NCBI GenBank assembly: GCA_013373425.1
Contig: JABXHW010000019.1
Coordinates: forward strand, 1 to 57,283
Length of the DNA: 57,283 nt
DNA from: Flavobacteriia bacterium
GTDB lineage: Bacteria > Bacteroidota > Bacteroidia > Flavobacteriales > Schleiferiaceae
Direction of reading: 5' to 3'
Position 1 is the first letter of the stretch, and each line of letters starts with the position of its first letter. Below, piece by piece: positions 17,620 through 25,133 of the stretch. The position numbers and the translations under genes were made by a program. The notes under the pieces were generated by a model that saw nothing but the letters and a program-made list of their open reading frames with translations, was not told the DNA's origin and made no database searches.

Positions 17620-19417
17620 CGGAGTGAAAGTGTTTCCAAATTTTGTCGGCTTTCGCCTTTCCCACGGCGGCAATCAAGGACTCCTTGTTGGCTTCTTTTA
17701 CCCGCTTGGCGCTTTTGAAGGTTTTGAGGAGAGCTTGAACAGTTGAAGGGCCGACGCCTGGAATTTCTTCTAAGATACTTTTCACGGCCGACTTACTCCT
17801 CTTTTGGCGGTGGAATGTGATTCCGAATCGATGGGCTTCGTTTCTAGCTTGCTGAATGACTTTCAGTGTTTCCGACCGCTTGTCTAGATAGAGCGGAACG
17901 GAATCACCTGGGAAGTAGATTTCCTCCAAGCGTTTCGCGATACCGATGATGGCGATCTTTCCACGAAGCCCGAGTAATTCCAGACTCTTCAGCGCTGCTC
18001 CAAGTTGTCCCTTGCCACCGTCAATGATGATGAGCTGAGGCAAGTCTTCACCTTCATTTAGCAATCGGCTGTAGCGTCTGTGGATGATCTCTTCCATAGA
18101 AGCAAAGTCATCCGGACCCACAACGGTCTTGATATTGAAATGGCGGTAATCCTTTTTCGCGGGCTTACCATCCTTGAAGACCACACAGGCGGCTACGGGA
18201 TGTGTTCCTTGGAAGTTGGAGTTGTCAAAACACTCAATGTGTCTTGGCTCTTCGGTCATCCGGAGATCTGTTTTCATTTGTTGCATCAATCGCTTGGTGT
18301 GGCGATCTGGATCCACAATTTGAATGTTCTTCAAACGCTCAGATCGGTGGTAACGCGCATTGCGCACGCTCATATCCACGATGTGTTTTTTGTCACCACG
18401 TTGTGGCACGTGAATCTTCACATCGGGGATGTCGATGTCTATCTCTTCTGAGACGTAAATCTCTTTCGACTGGCTCTTGAACAATTGTCGGATTTCTGGA
18501 ATAGAAACTTCGAGTAGTGCGGAATCGGGCTCGTCGAGTTTCTTTTTGAGCTCCACCGTGTGCGCTTGAACGATGGCACCCTCAATTATTTTGAGGTAGT
18601 TCACATAACCATATTCGGCATCAGAAATTACGGAGAAAACATCTACGTCTGTGATAGACGGATTGACGATTGTACTCTTGGCTTGATACTTCTGAAGGAG
18701 ATCAATTTTCTCCTTTACAGCTTGTGCTTGTTCGAACTCCAGGCTCTCTGCATGCTGGGCCATTTGCTCTTTGAGGTGTTTCAATACCGCAGAAATATTG
18801 CCTTTGATGATTTCTTTTGCGCTTGTAACATCCTTTGAATAATCTTCTTCAGACTGTAACCCTTCGCAAGGGCCAAGGCAATTTTTGATGTGGTATTCTA
18901 GACAGACTTTGTACTTGCCTGCTTCGATGTTTTCCTCTGATAGCTGCAGATTACAAGTGCGAAGCTTGTAGAGTTGTCGAATCAAGTCGAGGACGGTTCG
19001 CATCACTCGGACAGAAGCATAGGGCCCAAAGTATTCACTTCCGTCTTTTATGGGGTTTCTGGTAGAGAAGATGCGCGGAAAGCGCTCGTTCTTGATGCAA
19101 ATCCAAGGATATGTCTTGTCGTCTTTTAGATTGACGTTGTATTTAGGCTGATGCTCCTTGATGAGATTGTTCTCCAGGAGCAAAGCGTCGAACTCGGTTT
19201 CGGTAACGATGGTGCGCACATCTTTTATGCGCTTAACCAACATGTAGGTTCGCGCATTGTCGTGCGTTTTTGAAAAGTAGCTACTGACTCTCTTCTTCAG
19301 GTTTTTAGCCTTACCGATGTAGATAATCTTGCCCTCTTTGTCGAGATGCTGATAGACTCCAGGTTTATTCGGAAGGGATTTGAGGAGATTCTGAATGTGC
19401 TCTGATTTGGCGCTCAT
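17609..19417 (-). CDS. uvrC: Excinuclease ABC subunit C
   Basis: A 602-residue UvrC, the nuclease that makes both incisions in nucleotide excision repair. Domains in order: GIY-YIG endonuclease (NKPGVYQHLD to IIYIGKAKNLKKRVSSY, about residues 16-50), the cysteine cluster CLEYHIKNCLGPCEG, the UVR motif (FEQAQAVKEKIDLLQ), the RNase H-like nuclease (HIECFDNSNFQGTHPVAACV, IDGGKGQL) and a C-terminal helix-hairpin-helix (LEEIPGVGPSTVQALL). ATG 19417 is preferred to a TTG one codon upstream. A perfect TAnnTTTG element ends 4 nt before the ATG, suggesting a leaderless mRNA. Confidence 0.97.
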   Translation of the reverse strand: MSAKSEHIQNLLKSLPNKPGVYQHLDKEGKIIYIGKAKNLKKRVSSYFSKTHDNARTYMLVKRIKDVRTIVTETEFDALLLENNLIKEHQPKYNVNLKDDKTYPWICIKNERFPRIFSTRNPIKDGSEYFGPYASVRVMRTVLDLIRQLYKLRTCNLQLSEENIEAGKYKVCLEYHIKNCLGPCEGLQSEEDYSKDVTSAKEIIKGNISAVLKHLKEQMAQHAESLEFEQAQAVKEKIDLLQKYQAKSTIVNPSITDVDVFSVISDAEYGYVNYLKIIEGAIVQAHTVELKKKLDEPDSALLEVSIPEIRQLFKSQSKEIYVSEEIDIDIPDVKIHVPQRGDKKHIVDMSVRNARYHRSERLKNIQIVDPDRHTKRLMQQMKTDLRMTEEPRHIECFDNSNFQGTHPVAACVVFKDGKPAKKDYRHFNIKTVVGPDDFASMEEIIHRRYSRLLNEGEDLPQLIIIDGGKGQLGAALKSLELLGLRGKIAIIGIAKRLEEIYFPGDSVPLYLDKRSETLKVIQQARNEAHRFGITFHRQKRSKSAVKSILEEIPGVGPSTVQALLKTFKSAKRVKEANKESLIAAVGKAKADKIWKHFHSDDQ

Positions 19418-19421
19418 CAAT

Positions 19422-19429
19422 CAAATATA
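19422..19429 (-). promoter_or_regulatory. Promoter of uvrC
   Basis: On the minus strand this reads TATATTTG, a perfect TAnnTTTG, with a perfect TTTG 18 bp further upstream as the -33 element. Only 4 nt separate it from the ATG at 19417, so transcription should begin at or very near the start codon. Confidence 0.7.
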
Positions 19430-19467
19430 CGCAAGAGAGTAACGCGACAAACGCAGGGCTAGCGCAT

Positions 19468-19502
19468 AAAAAAAGAGAAAACCGACGTTGCCGGCTTTCT
19501 CT
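19468..19502 (-). terminator. Intrinsic terminator upstream of uvrC
   Basis: An 11-bp stem with one mismatch (19474-19484 with 19492-19502) and a 7-nt loop is followed on the minus strand by six T residues (19473-19468). It ends a transcript coming from the right, either the PP2C operon or the small RNA candidate, before uvrC's own promoter. Confidence 0.85.
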
Positions 19503-19540
19503 AACCCATGAGTCGAATCCGTTGAATTCGTTGCTTAACC
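19468..19540 (-). ncRNA. Candidate small RNA between PP2C gene and uvrC
   Basis: A perfect -7 element (TATCTTTG on the minus strand, 19552-19545) and the strong terminator at 19468-19502 bracket about 70 nt with no plausible reading frame. A free-standing short transcript is the simplest reading, since uvrC has its own promoter downstream. No family is recognised, and it might only be an untranslated leader that ends early. Confidence 0.4.
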
Positions 19541-19544
19541 GAGT

Positions 19545-19552
19545 CAAAGATA
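19545..19552 (-). promoter_or_regulatory. Promoter -7 element of the small RNA candidate
   Basis: CAAAGATA on the plus strand reads TATCTTTG on the minus strand, a perfect TAnnTTTG. The -33 position falls in the left half of the 23-bp palindrome at 19564-19586. Confidence 0.55.
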
Positions 19553-19563
19553 TAAAAATATAT

Positions 19564-19586
19564 CTAAGTGTAAATAGTACACTTAG
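19564..19586. promoter_or_regulatory. Perfect 9-bp inverted repeat, likely operator
   Basis: CTAAGTGTA (19564-19572) and TACACTTAG (19578-19586) are perfect inverted copies around AATAG. It lies at the -33 region of the small RNA promoter, which fits a dimeric regulator site. No T-run follows, so it is not a terminator. Confidence 0.5.
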
Positions 19587-19753
19587 TAAAATTTTATTAG
19601 GTTTGTCCTGCGCGGCTGTGAGTTCAGTCTAGCGCGCGTTCCTGTGCAAGCGAAAGGAGCCGACACTGATGCATCTTGAATCTGTCTTTGATTTTCTGAG
19701 CCTTTTAAAGACCGAGCCTTTCTTCAAACGGGATGAATGCAGTTGAAGCTCCT

Positions 19754-20518
19754 TTATTTTCCTTCCTCAATCTCGATAGCAATCATCGAGAAGTTATCGG
19801 AGGATTTTTCTTCGCACAGTGAGCGAATTTCACTGGTAGCTTTCTTCGAGTCTCCTTTAAAGAGCTCTACAAGTTGATTTTCAGAACAACCTTCCAGAAT
19901 TCCATCTGTCATGAGAAGGATTCTGTCCCCCGACTGGATGTCTGTGAGACGATGAATCTCGGGAGTGGCCTGACGTTTACTATCGCTAATGGCCTGAAGT
20001 ATTACATTTCTTGCCGAGTTCTTCTCGGCTTGCTCTTCTGTGATTTCGCCATTGTCAATCATCATCTGAACCAAACTGTGGTCTTTGGTTCTGAAGAGAA
20101 TTTCTCCGTCTCTCAAGTGATACAATCGGCTATCACCTACCCAATACACAAGTCCTTCTGCTTCACTGGTAGGGTGGAACCCAACTACGGTGGTAGCCAT
20201 CCCTCGACTTTCTGGAAATTCCGTACTGTGATTGCGCAGTTCAGTTTCAGCTTCGTTTAAGGCCTCTTCAATCGCTTCTTCATCGATGTGATCAGCCAAT
20301 GAAAGTTGGTGTCCAAGAGATCGGCAAATCATGGCTGAAGCAATGTCGCCTCTATTGCCGCCGCCCACACCATCACATACCACATAGGTTTGTGCTAAAT
20401 GTCCGTTTACGTGTTCTGGAAACACGTAATCCTCATTGACCTTTCTCCTGCCGGGGTGGCTCAAAATGAAGTGCGAAACGCGCAAGATTGTATGTAGCTT
20501 TAGCTCTGGTAATGGCAT
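19754..20518 (-). CDS. PP2C-family protein serine/threonine phosphatase
   Basis: A 254-residue PPM/PP2C phosphatase without a membrane segment. Metal-binding landmarks are HPGRRKVNEDYV, VCDGVGGGNRGDIAS, YWVGDSRLYHLRDGEI, the MTDGILEG block and a C-terminal SSDNFSMIAIEI. It removes phosphate from Ser/Thr residues in a Mn/Mg-dependent reaction. It follows the transmembrane kinase gene by 35 bp in the same operon, so its likely role is to reverse that kinase's phosphorylations. The ATG at 20518 is used instead of a TTG one codon upstream. Confidence 0.92.
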   Translation of the reverse strand: MPLPELKLHTILRVSHFILSHPGRRKVNEDYVFPEHVNGHLAQTYVVCDGVGGGNRGDIASAMICRSLGHQLSLADHIDEEAIEEALNEAETELRNHSTEFPESRGMATTVVGFHPTSEAEGLVYWVGDSRLYHLRDGEILFRTKDHSLVQMMIDNGEITEEQAEKNSARNVILQAISDSKRQATPEIHRLTDIQSGDRILLMTDGILEGCSENQLVELFKGDSKKATSEIRSLCEEKSSDNFSMIAIEIEEGK

Positions 20519-20553
20519 CAACTATAACGCGTCACCAGAGGGATTTTTCCGCA

Positions 20554-22860
20554 TTAGTTAAAACGCGCCCACCATTTTTCCGACTCTTCTTCAGTCCATG
20601 GATATTTGCTCATTAATTCTTCCCATTTCACGAGCATTTCCTTGGCAGTTTGCGGACGGTTGTTGGGCTCTTTATCCAAGAGAGATTGAATGAATTCACT
20701 CACCTCTTTTGGGATTTCTTTGTTCACTTTATGCAATGGTTCAGGGTCGGTATTCACGACCTGATAAATAATATCAATTTCAGTAGAGAATCGGAAGATA
20801 GCCTCCCCAGCTAATAGGTAATAAGCCACAGCTCCAAGGGCATATAAATCACTTCTCAAATCACTCTTAGTTGGCGATTTGATTCGTTCTGGTGCCATGT
20901 ACAAAGGCGTACCTGTAAGCTGTGTAACCTTAGTTTGATGCGCTTCATCGTCGGTGAGGTCCTTCACCAATCCGAAATCGAGAACCTTAACCACATCGTG
21001 CTCTCCTCCACGTTGAACCAGCATGATATTCTGCGGTTTGATATCGCGGTGAATCAATCCTATGGAATGTGCTTCTGCTATCGAGGCTGTGGCTTGTCTA
21101 AGAATATGCAGCACACGCCCGACTGGAATCTCGCCTTGCATCTGCACAAGCTGAGCGAGAGTGAATCCGTTCAACACTTCCATTGCATAATAGAAAACAC
21201 CTTCTTCGGTTCTACCGAAGTCGTAGATCTCGATGGTGTTTGGATGGGTGAGTCGTGATGCGAGTTGCACTTCACGTTCAAAACGCTCAATAACTTCGTT
21301 GGAGACTAAATCTTCCTTTAAAATCTTGATGGCCGTTGGCCGTTTTAGCAATGCATGATTCGCCAAGTACACCTGTCCGATTCCGCCTTCACCAATCTTT
21401 CTCTCAAGGGTGTACTGTCCCAGTTGTACAGCTTCACCTACTCGACGCTTCAGACCCAAGAATTTCAAGGATGAATACAAGCTGTATGCAATCACCAAGG
21501 CAAGTAGGACAATCAATACCAAGAAGGTGTAATCGATGTACTTCAATGGTGCGAAAGCCTCTTCATATTCTTGCTTGGTAACGATACCGAAGTTGTACTC
21601 AGGGAACCAATAGTAGGCACCAATTACTTTCACACCTCGATAATCTAGGAAAGGCTCAATCAAGATTCCCGCTTGAGCAATGGATGTATCCGATTGACTG
21701 TTGATTGCCAATGCGACCGGGCGAGTGAAGGCTCGAGTGCCGAGCGGTTCATCGGGCTGTTCGCCTTCTAGTAAATTCACTCCAGGATCGCGGATTTCTA
21801 GCTGAAGAGAGGTGGTAGCTTCTGGACCAGCATCAATCAGGCCGATGTCGATGAGCTGATCGGTAAACGCACTCTCCGAAATCATCAGTCCTTCTGCATT
21901 GAACGCATACGTTTCACCGGTTTCGCCTGGTGAGATATTGAGTCGATCAGAAAACGCCTCATCGGCATAACGTCCAACGCCGAAATAGGCAATGAGGCCG
22001 AGACTATCATTGTAGATAGGGTTGCCCGCCCACACAAATGGTCGTTTGTAAATCGATTCTACCCGTGCATTCTCATATTGGATGTAGTCGGGTAACATCG
22101 GTGAGTGGAAAGATCCCGATTCTATATCTCTACCAACTAAATCCCTGAAAACCTCAGGCATCAAGCGATGTCCAATAGCACTGCGGTCGTTTGCCGCAAC
22201 TTCATATCCTTCGGGGTCGTAGATGTTGTATCCGGCACTTCTCGTGTTGTTCAAATACTGTTTGAGAATTCCGGTAAGCGTATCCTGCCAGTGCGAAAAT
22301 TGCAACTCTTCAATACAGGTTCTACAGTTGCCGTATTCCAGAATGGCGTGAATCTCGTCAGCAATTTCTGGAGTAGACGACCAGGATTGTACAGAGTTTT
22401 GATAGTCTTCAATCCAGAACTCCATGGATTGAACATTGGCCTTGATGACTGTCTTAAGTTGTTGGGCTCGGATTTCTTCAAGGCTGCTTTTCACTTGGTT
22501 GTGCGACCAGAATCCCAAGACTATGAGTAAAACAAAAGATAGGCCTAGGGCAATTCCGAAGCGCTGTTTGGTGCCGAAAAGCCGCTCAAGCCAGATAGAG
22601 GATTTTTGAGAGAACAGGGTATCGTTCGCTTTCGGTCCGATACGCTTTCGCGTGACATTGGCCCGTGTGTCCGAAAGTGGCTCATCACTACCTAAGAGCG
22701 TGTCTTCGGAATGATTAGCAAGTAAGTCGAGAACATCTTTTTGGATATCCGTATCCCCATTAGAGTGCTCTTCCACGTAAGCCTTTCGCTCTTCCTTAGG
22801 AAGTTCGATGGCGGCCTGAAAGATCTCCTTGACTTTGGCGTGTTTTTCAGCGTCTGTCAT
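20554..22860 (-). CDS. Transmembrane Ser/Thr protein kinase with periplasmic sensor
   Basis: A 768-residue protein. Residues 1-95 are a soluble helical N-terminus (VKEIFQAAIELPKEERKAYV, KDVLDLLANHSEDTLLGSDE) like that of some bacterial sigma-linked kinases. A transmembrane helix follows at about 100-120, then a large extracytoplasmic region of about 310 residues resembling a double Cache/PDC sensor, and a second helix (FLVLIVLLALVIAYSLYSSL). The cytoplasmic Hanks kinase has its glycine loop GEGGIGQVYL at about 490, catalytic Lys in TAIKIL, HRDIKPQN near 604 and DFG near 628. All catalytic residues are present. The ATG at 22860 overlaps the sigma factor gene's end by 4 bp. Confidence 0.9.
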   Translation of the reverse strand: MTDAEKHAKVKEIFQAAIELPKEERKAYVEEHSNGDTDIQKDVLDLLANHSEDTLLGSDEPLSDTRANVTRKRIGPKANDTLFSQKSSIWLERLFGTKQRFGIALGLSFVLLIVLGFWSHNQVKSSLEEIRAQQLKTVIKANVQSMEFWIEDYQNSVQSWSSTPEIADEIHAILEYGNCRTCIEELQFSHWQDTLTGILKQYLNNTRSAGYNIYDPEGYEVAANDRSAIGHRLMPEVFRDLVGRDIESGSFHSPMLPDYIQYENARVESIYKRPFVWAGNPIYNDSLGLIAYFGVGRYADEAFSDRLNISPGETGETYAFNAEGLMISESAFTDQLIDIGLIDAGPEATTSLQLEIRDPGVNLLEGEQPDEPLGTRAFTRPVALAINSQSDTSIAQAGILIEPFLDYRGVKVIGAYYWFPEYNFGIVTKQEYEEAFAPLKYIDYTFLVLIVLLALVIAYSLYSSLKFLGLKRRVGEAVQLGQYTLERKIGEGGIGQVYLANHALLKRPTAIKILKEDLVSNEVIERFEREVQLASRLTHPNTIEIYDFGRTEEGVFYYAMEVLNGFTLAQLVQMQGEIPVGRVLHILRQATASIAEAHSIGLIHRDIKPQNIMLVQRGGEHDVVKVLDFGLVKDLTDDEAHQTKVTQLTGTPLYMAPERIKSPTKSDLRSDLYALGAVAYYLLAGEAIFRFSTEIDIIYQVVNTDPEPLHKVNKEIPKEVSEFIQSLLDKEPNNRPQTAKEMLVKWEELMSKYPWTEEESEKWWARFN

Positions 22861-23435
22861 TGTTCTTCTAAGCGAATGTTCTTGCGTAACCAGGCTTTTA
22901 TCATCGTCCATTCTGCCTCGATTTTCCGCTTGGAATACCCAAGAGCGTCGGCGACTTCCTGAACGGTCATGCCCGTGAAAAAGCGCATTTCTACTATTTT
23001 GGCTTGAAGGGGGTCTACTTTTTCTAGCTGAATAAGTGCATCGTCGATTGCGATAACGTGATCATCTACTTCAGGGTCGAGAAGCTTGAACTCCACGTCG
23101 TCAACGTTCACCTTTTTCACATCTCCACCGCGCTTTTTTCTGCGCTTCGTACGTGCATGGTCCACAAGGATGCGTCGCATGGCTTGAGCACTAACTGCTA
23201 AGAAATGGGTGCGTCCTTTCCAGTCTACATCATCCTGGCCAATGAGTTTAACATAGGCCTCATGCACTAAGCTTGTCGGCTGAAGTGTATGACCTTTGCT
23301 CTCATAGCGCATGTAGTTGCCCGCCATGTTGCGAAGTTCATCATACAACATTGGGAACAGCACATCAGCTGCTTTGTCATCTCCCTCTTGTAGGTCGTTG
23401 AGGGCACGGGTAATATCGCTGCGGAAGGTTTTCAT
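22857..23435 (-). CDS. ECF-type RNA polymerase sigma factor (kinase-associated)
   Basis: A 192-residue sigma-70 family factor. Region 2 includes LFPMLYDELRNMAGNYMRYESKGHTLQPTSL and region 4 ends in EMRFFTGMTVQEVADALGYSKRKIEAEW. The 'GHTLQPTSLVHEAYVKL' block and the ARTKRRKKRGG linker are typical of the ECF subfamily often found next to Hanks kinases (TIGR02999-like), where no anti-sigma gene is present and control is thought to run through phosphorylation. It is the first gene of the sigma-kinase-phosphatase operon. ATG 23435 is used because the longer frame begins with TTG. Confidence 0.9.
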   Translation of the reverse strand: MKTFRSDITRALNDLQEGDDKAADVLFPMLYDELRNMAGNYMRYESKGHTLQPTSLVHEAYVKLIGQDDVDWKGRTHFLAVSAQAMRRILVDHARTKRRKKRGGDVKKVNVDDVEFKLLDPEVDDHVIAIDDALIQLEKVDPLQAKIVEMRFFTGMTVQEVADALGYSKRKIEAEWTMIKAWLRKNIRLEEQ

Positions 23436-23475
23436 GTGGTCTCCAGAATTATCCAAGATACAAATACTGATGAGC

Positions 23476-24417
23476 TTAAAACGTGAGTTCTCGCAAATCT
23501 ACATTTCCTCCGCAGAGAATCAGTCCAATTTTTTTTCCTTCAAAGAGGTGCTTATACCGATGCAAGGCTGCAATTGGCACCCCAGCTGAGGGTTCAATCA
23601 CTTGCTTCATACGTTCCCAAGTCCATCGCGTAGCATCTTTAATTTCCTCTTCAGATACGAGGAGAATATCTGATGTGTGTTCCGAAATAATTGGAAAATT
23701 GATGGTTCCGAGGCTTGTCCTCAATCCGTCCGCTACCGTCATTGCACCCGTTGAAGGGATTATTTTTCCAGCCTCAAAACTCTCCTTGGCATCTGATACC
23801 AGCTCTGGCTCTGCTGCATACACTTGAATATTCGGATTGAATGCTGTGGCAGCCAAGCATGTTCCAGCAAGCAATCCGCCTCCACCAACGGCTACCAATA
23901 CGATGTCTAAATCTGGATAATCTTGCAACAATTCAAGTGCCGCAGTTCCCTGACCCCAGATTACGTCGGAGTCGTTGCTTGGGTGAATGAAGTGAGCACC
24001 TGTGGTCTTGGCAATTTTTTGAGCTTCGCGATCGCGGGCTTCAACCGTAGGTTCACACATGGTGATTTGAGCACCGTATCCTTTCATGGCCTCAACCTTC
24101 GATTCCGGCGCATTGGTTGGAACGACTACATAGGCTGGGATGCCAAGGCTTTTCGCGGCAAGTGCAACTGCCTGACCGTGATTTCCTGACGAGTGAGTAA
24201 CTAAGCCTTTGTTCCTCTGGCTCTCGCTGAGGTTCAACGCTGCATTCGTTGCGCCTCTCATCTTAAAGGCACCCATTTTTTGAAGGTGTTCAGATTTGAG
24301 AAGCACTTCTGCTCCTAGCGCCTCATTTAAAGTAGAGGAGGTTAGAACAGGTGTTCTGTGGATGTAAGGAGAAATCCTATTTAGGATGTCGGTGTGCTTT
24401 TGGAGATCGGGTTTCAT
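23476..24417 (-). CDS. PLP-dependent threonine/serine dehydratase or serine racemase
   Basis: A 313-residue fold-type II PLP enzyme. The PLP lysine lies in KMGAFKMRGATNAAL, the substrate-binding loop is SSGNHGQAVAL, the phosphate-binding glycine loop is VGGGGLLAG, and CGGN sits near the C-terminus. The short form without an ACT regulatory domain matches catabolic threonine dehydratase or eukaryote-type serine racemase; sequence alone does not separate them. The start is only 5 nt from a perfect TAnnTTTG element that itself overlaps a hairpin, an unusual arrangement. It ends 40 bp upstream of the sigma factor start, so it may feed that operon. Confidence 0.9.
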   Translation of the reverse strand: MKPDLQKHTDILNRISPYIHRTPVLTSSTLNEALGAEVLLKSEHLQKMGAFKMRGATNAALNLSESQRNKGLVTHSSGNHGQAVALAAKSLGIPAYVVVPTNAPESKVEAMKGYGAQITMCEPTVEARDREAQKIAKTTGAHFIHPSNDSDVIWGQGTAALELLQDYPDLDIVLVAVGGGGLLAGTCLAATAFNPNIQVYAAEPELVSDAKESFEAGKIIPSTGAMTVADGLRTSLGTINFPIISEHTSDILLVSEEEIKDATRWTWERMKQVIEPSAGVPIAALHRYKHLFEGKKIGLILCGGNVDLRELTF

Positions 24418-24422
24418 AAAAC

Positions 24423-24430
24423 CAAAAATA
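24423..24430 (-). promoter_or_regulatory. Promoter -7 element of the dehydratase gene
   Basis: Reads TATTTTTG on the minus strand, a perfect TAnnTTTG, ending 5 nt before the ATG at 24417. It overlaps the last bases and T-run of the hairpin at 24428-24453. No clear -33 TTG was found at the usual distance. Confidence 0.5.
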
Positions 24431-24453
24431 GCCCCTAAATGAATAGGGGCTAT
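24424..24453 (-). terminator. Perfect 10-bp hairpin with T-run before the dehydratase
   Basis: ATAGCCCCTA (24428-24437) and TAGGGGCTAT (24444-24453) form a perfect stem around AATGAA and are followed by a T-run on the minus strand. It fits an intrinsic terminator ending a transcript from the 70-bp element upstream. A small hairpin (24472-24485) precedes it. Confidence 0.75.
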
Positions 24454-24498
24454 TAAGAGGGAGTAATAGTAGAGCCTAAGGGCTCAACCAACCAAAAA

Positions 24499-24568
24499 CC
24501 TAACCTATGATAAACTGCCCTCACTACAATAGCGACAAGAGTTAGGGATGTCCGCACACTATTTTGAA
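24499..24568 (-). other. Conserved 70-bp intergenic element, copy 1
   Basis: This 70-bp stretch aligns with 43803-43872 over its whole length with one small internal shift. Shared blocks on the plus strand are CCTAACCTAT at 1-10, a CCCTCA block near 20, AGCGAC at 33-38, GTCCGCA at 52-58 and TTGAA at 66-70. It sits between the terminator of the upstream minus-strand gene and a hairpin before the next gene. It may be a short non-coding RNA or leader. I do not recognise a named family. Confidence 0.6.
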
Positions 24569-24595
24569 GTTTTTTCAAGAAAAGTTGAATGCATG

Positions 24596-24628
24596 AAAAA
24601 AGGCCGTCCGCATAAGCGGGCGACCTTT
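24596..24628 (-). terminator. Terminator of the small T9SS gene
   Basis: A 13-bp stem (24599-24611 with 24616-24628, one mismatch and one G-U pair) with loop ATAA is followed by T residues on the minus strand (24600-24596). It lies about 75 bp after the stop at 24705. Confidence 0.9.
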
Positions 24629-24704
24629 CACCAAAACCTAACGTGCACACCTGCTTTGATTGAGGTCCGATGCTCTAAGCAAAGCGCGGAGACGTTAAAG
24701 CGAA

Positions 24705-25133
24705 CTATCTGTGTACAACGAGTACACGTGATTGGAAAAGTACTTCTTGAGAGAAGACTTTAACGATGTAGGCAGCTTCTTGTAGGTGACGGAAGCGGAA
24801 GTGACGCAATTCAGCATAAGTACCAGACTTTCTCTCGACAATACGACCGTTCATGTCGTAGATATAAAGCGCAATTTGTTCATCATCATTGAGAGGCAAA
24901 TCCATGGTAAACTCGCTACCGATGCTTGGGTTAGGGTAGAGTTGTAGGGCTTGAACTGAATTCTCAGATAGTGAAACAGGCTCCTTTGAAGGGTCGTTGT
25001 TTCCTGGATCATCAGGCGTGGTGAATACGGGAGTGGGGTTGAGGTCGGATGTGTTACCATCCTGAGCCATGGCTTCTCCTCCGAAAAGGAGACTTGCCAC
25101 GGTCATTGCTAGAAGAGCTTTGAACTTTTTCAT
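24705..25133 (-). CDS. Very small secreted protein with T9SS sorting domain
   Basis: A 142-residue protein: a signal peptide ending near EAMAQ (residue 24), a linker of about 40 residues rich in Asp, Asn, Pro and Thr, and a T9SS type A sorting domain from about residue 63 (LQLYPNPSIGSEFTM, IYDMNGRIVERKSG, EAAYIVKVFSQE). Almost nothing remains once the signals are removed, so the mature product would be a short linker peptide. ATG 25133 gives the proper signal peptide, and a TACATCTG -7-like element lies about 45 nt upstream. The gene has its own terminator. Function unknown. Confidence 0.8.
   Translation of the reverse strand: MKKFKALLAMTVASLLFGGEAMAQDGNTSDLNPTPVFTTPDDPGNNDPSKEPVSLSENSVQALQLYPNPSIGSEFTMDLPLNDDEQIALYIYDMNGRIVERKSGTYAELRHFRFRHLQEAAYIVKVFSQEVLFQSRVLVVHR

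Larger units (their letters stand above)
19418..19753. other. 336-bp intergenic region with regulatory elements
   Basis: No protein-coding gene is seen. From right to left it holds an uninformative stretch (19587-19753), the 23-bp palindrome, a promoter, the small RNA candidate, its terminator and the uvrC promoter, each listed separately. Confidence 0.7.

Noticed and set aside
17619-17673. A longer N-terminus for the patatin protein, starting at 17673
   Set aside because: The extension would overlap uvrC further and hide the clear signal peptide that starts at 17619.
19468-19586. tRNA or other known structured RNA upstream of uvrC
   Set aside because: The sequence lacks the cloverleaf arms and the TTCGAATC-type T loop; it fits no RNA I know, so only a small RNA candidate is proposed.
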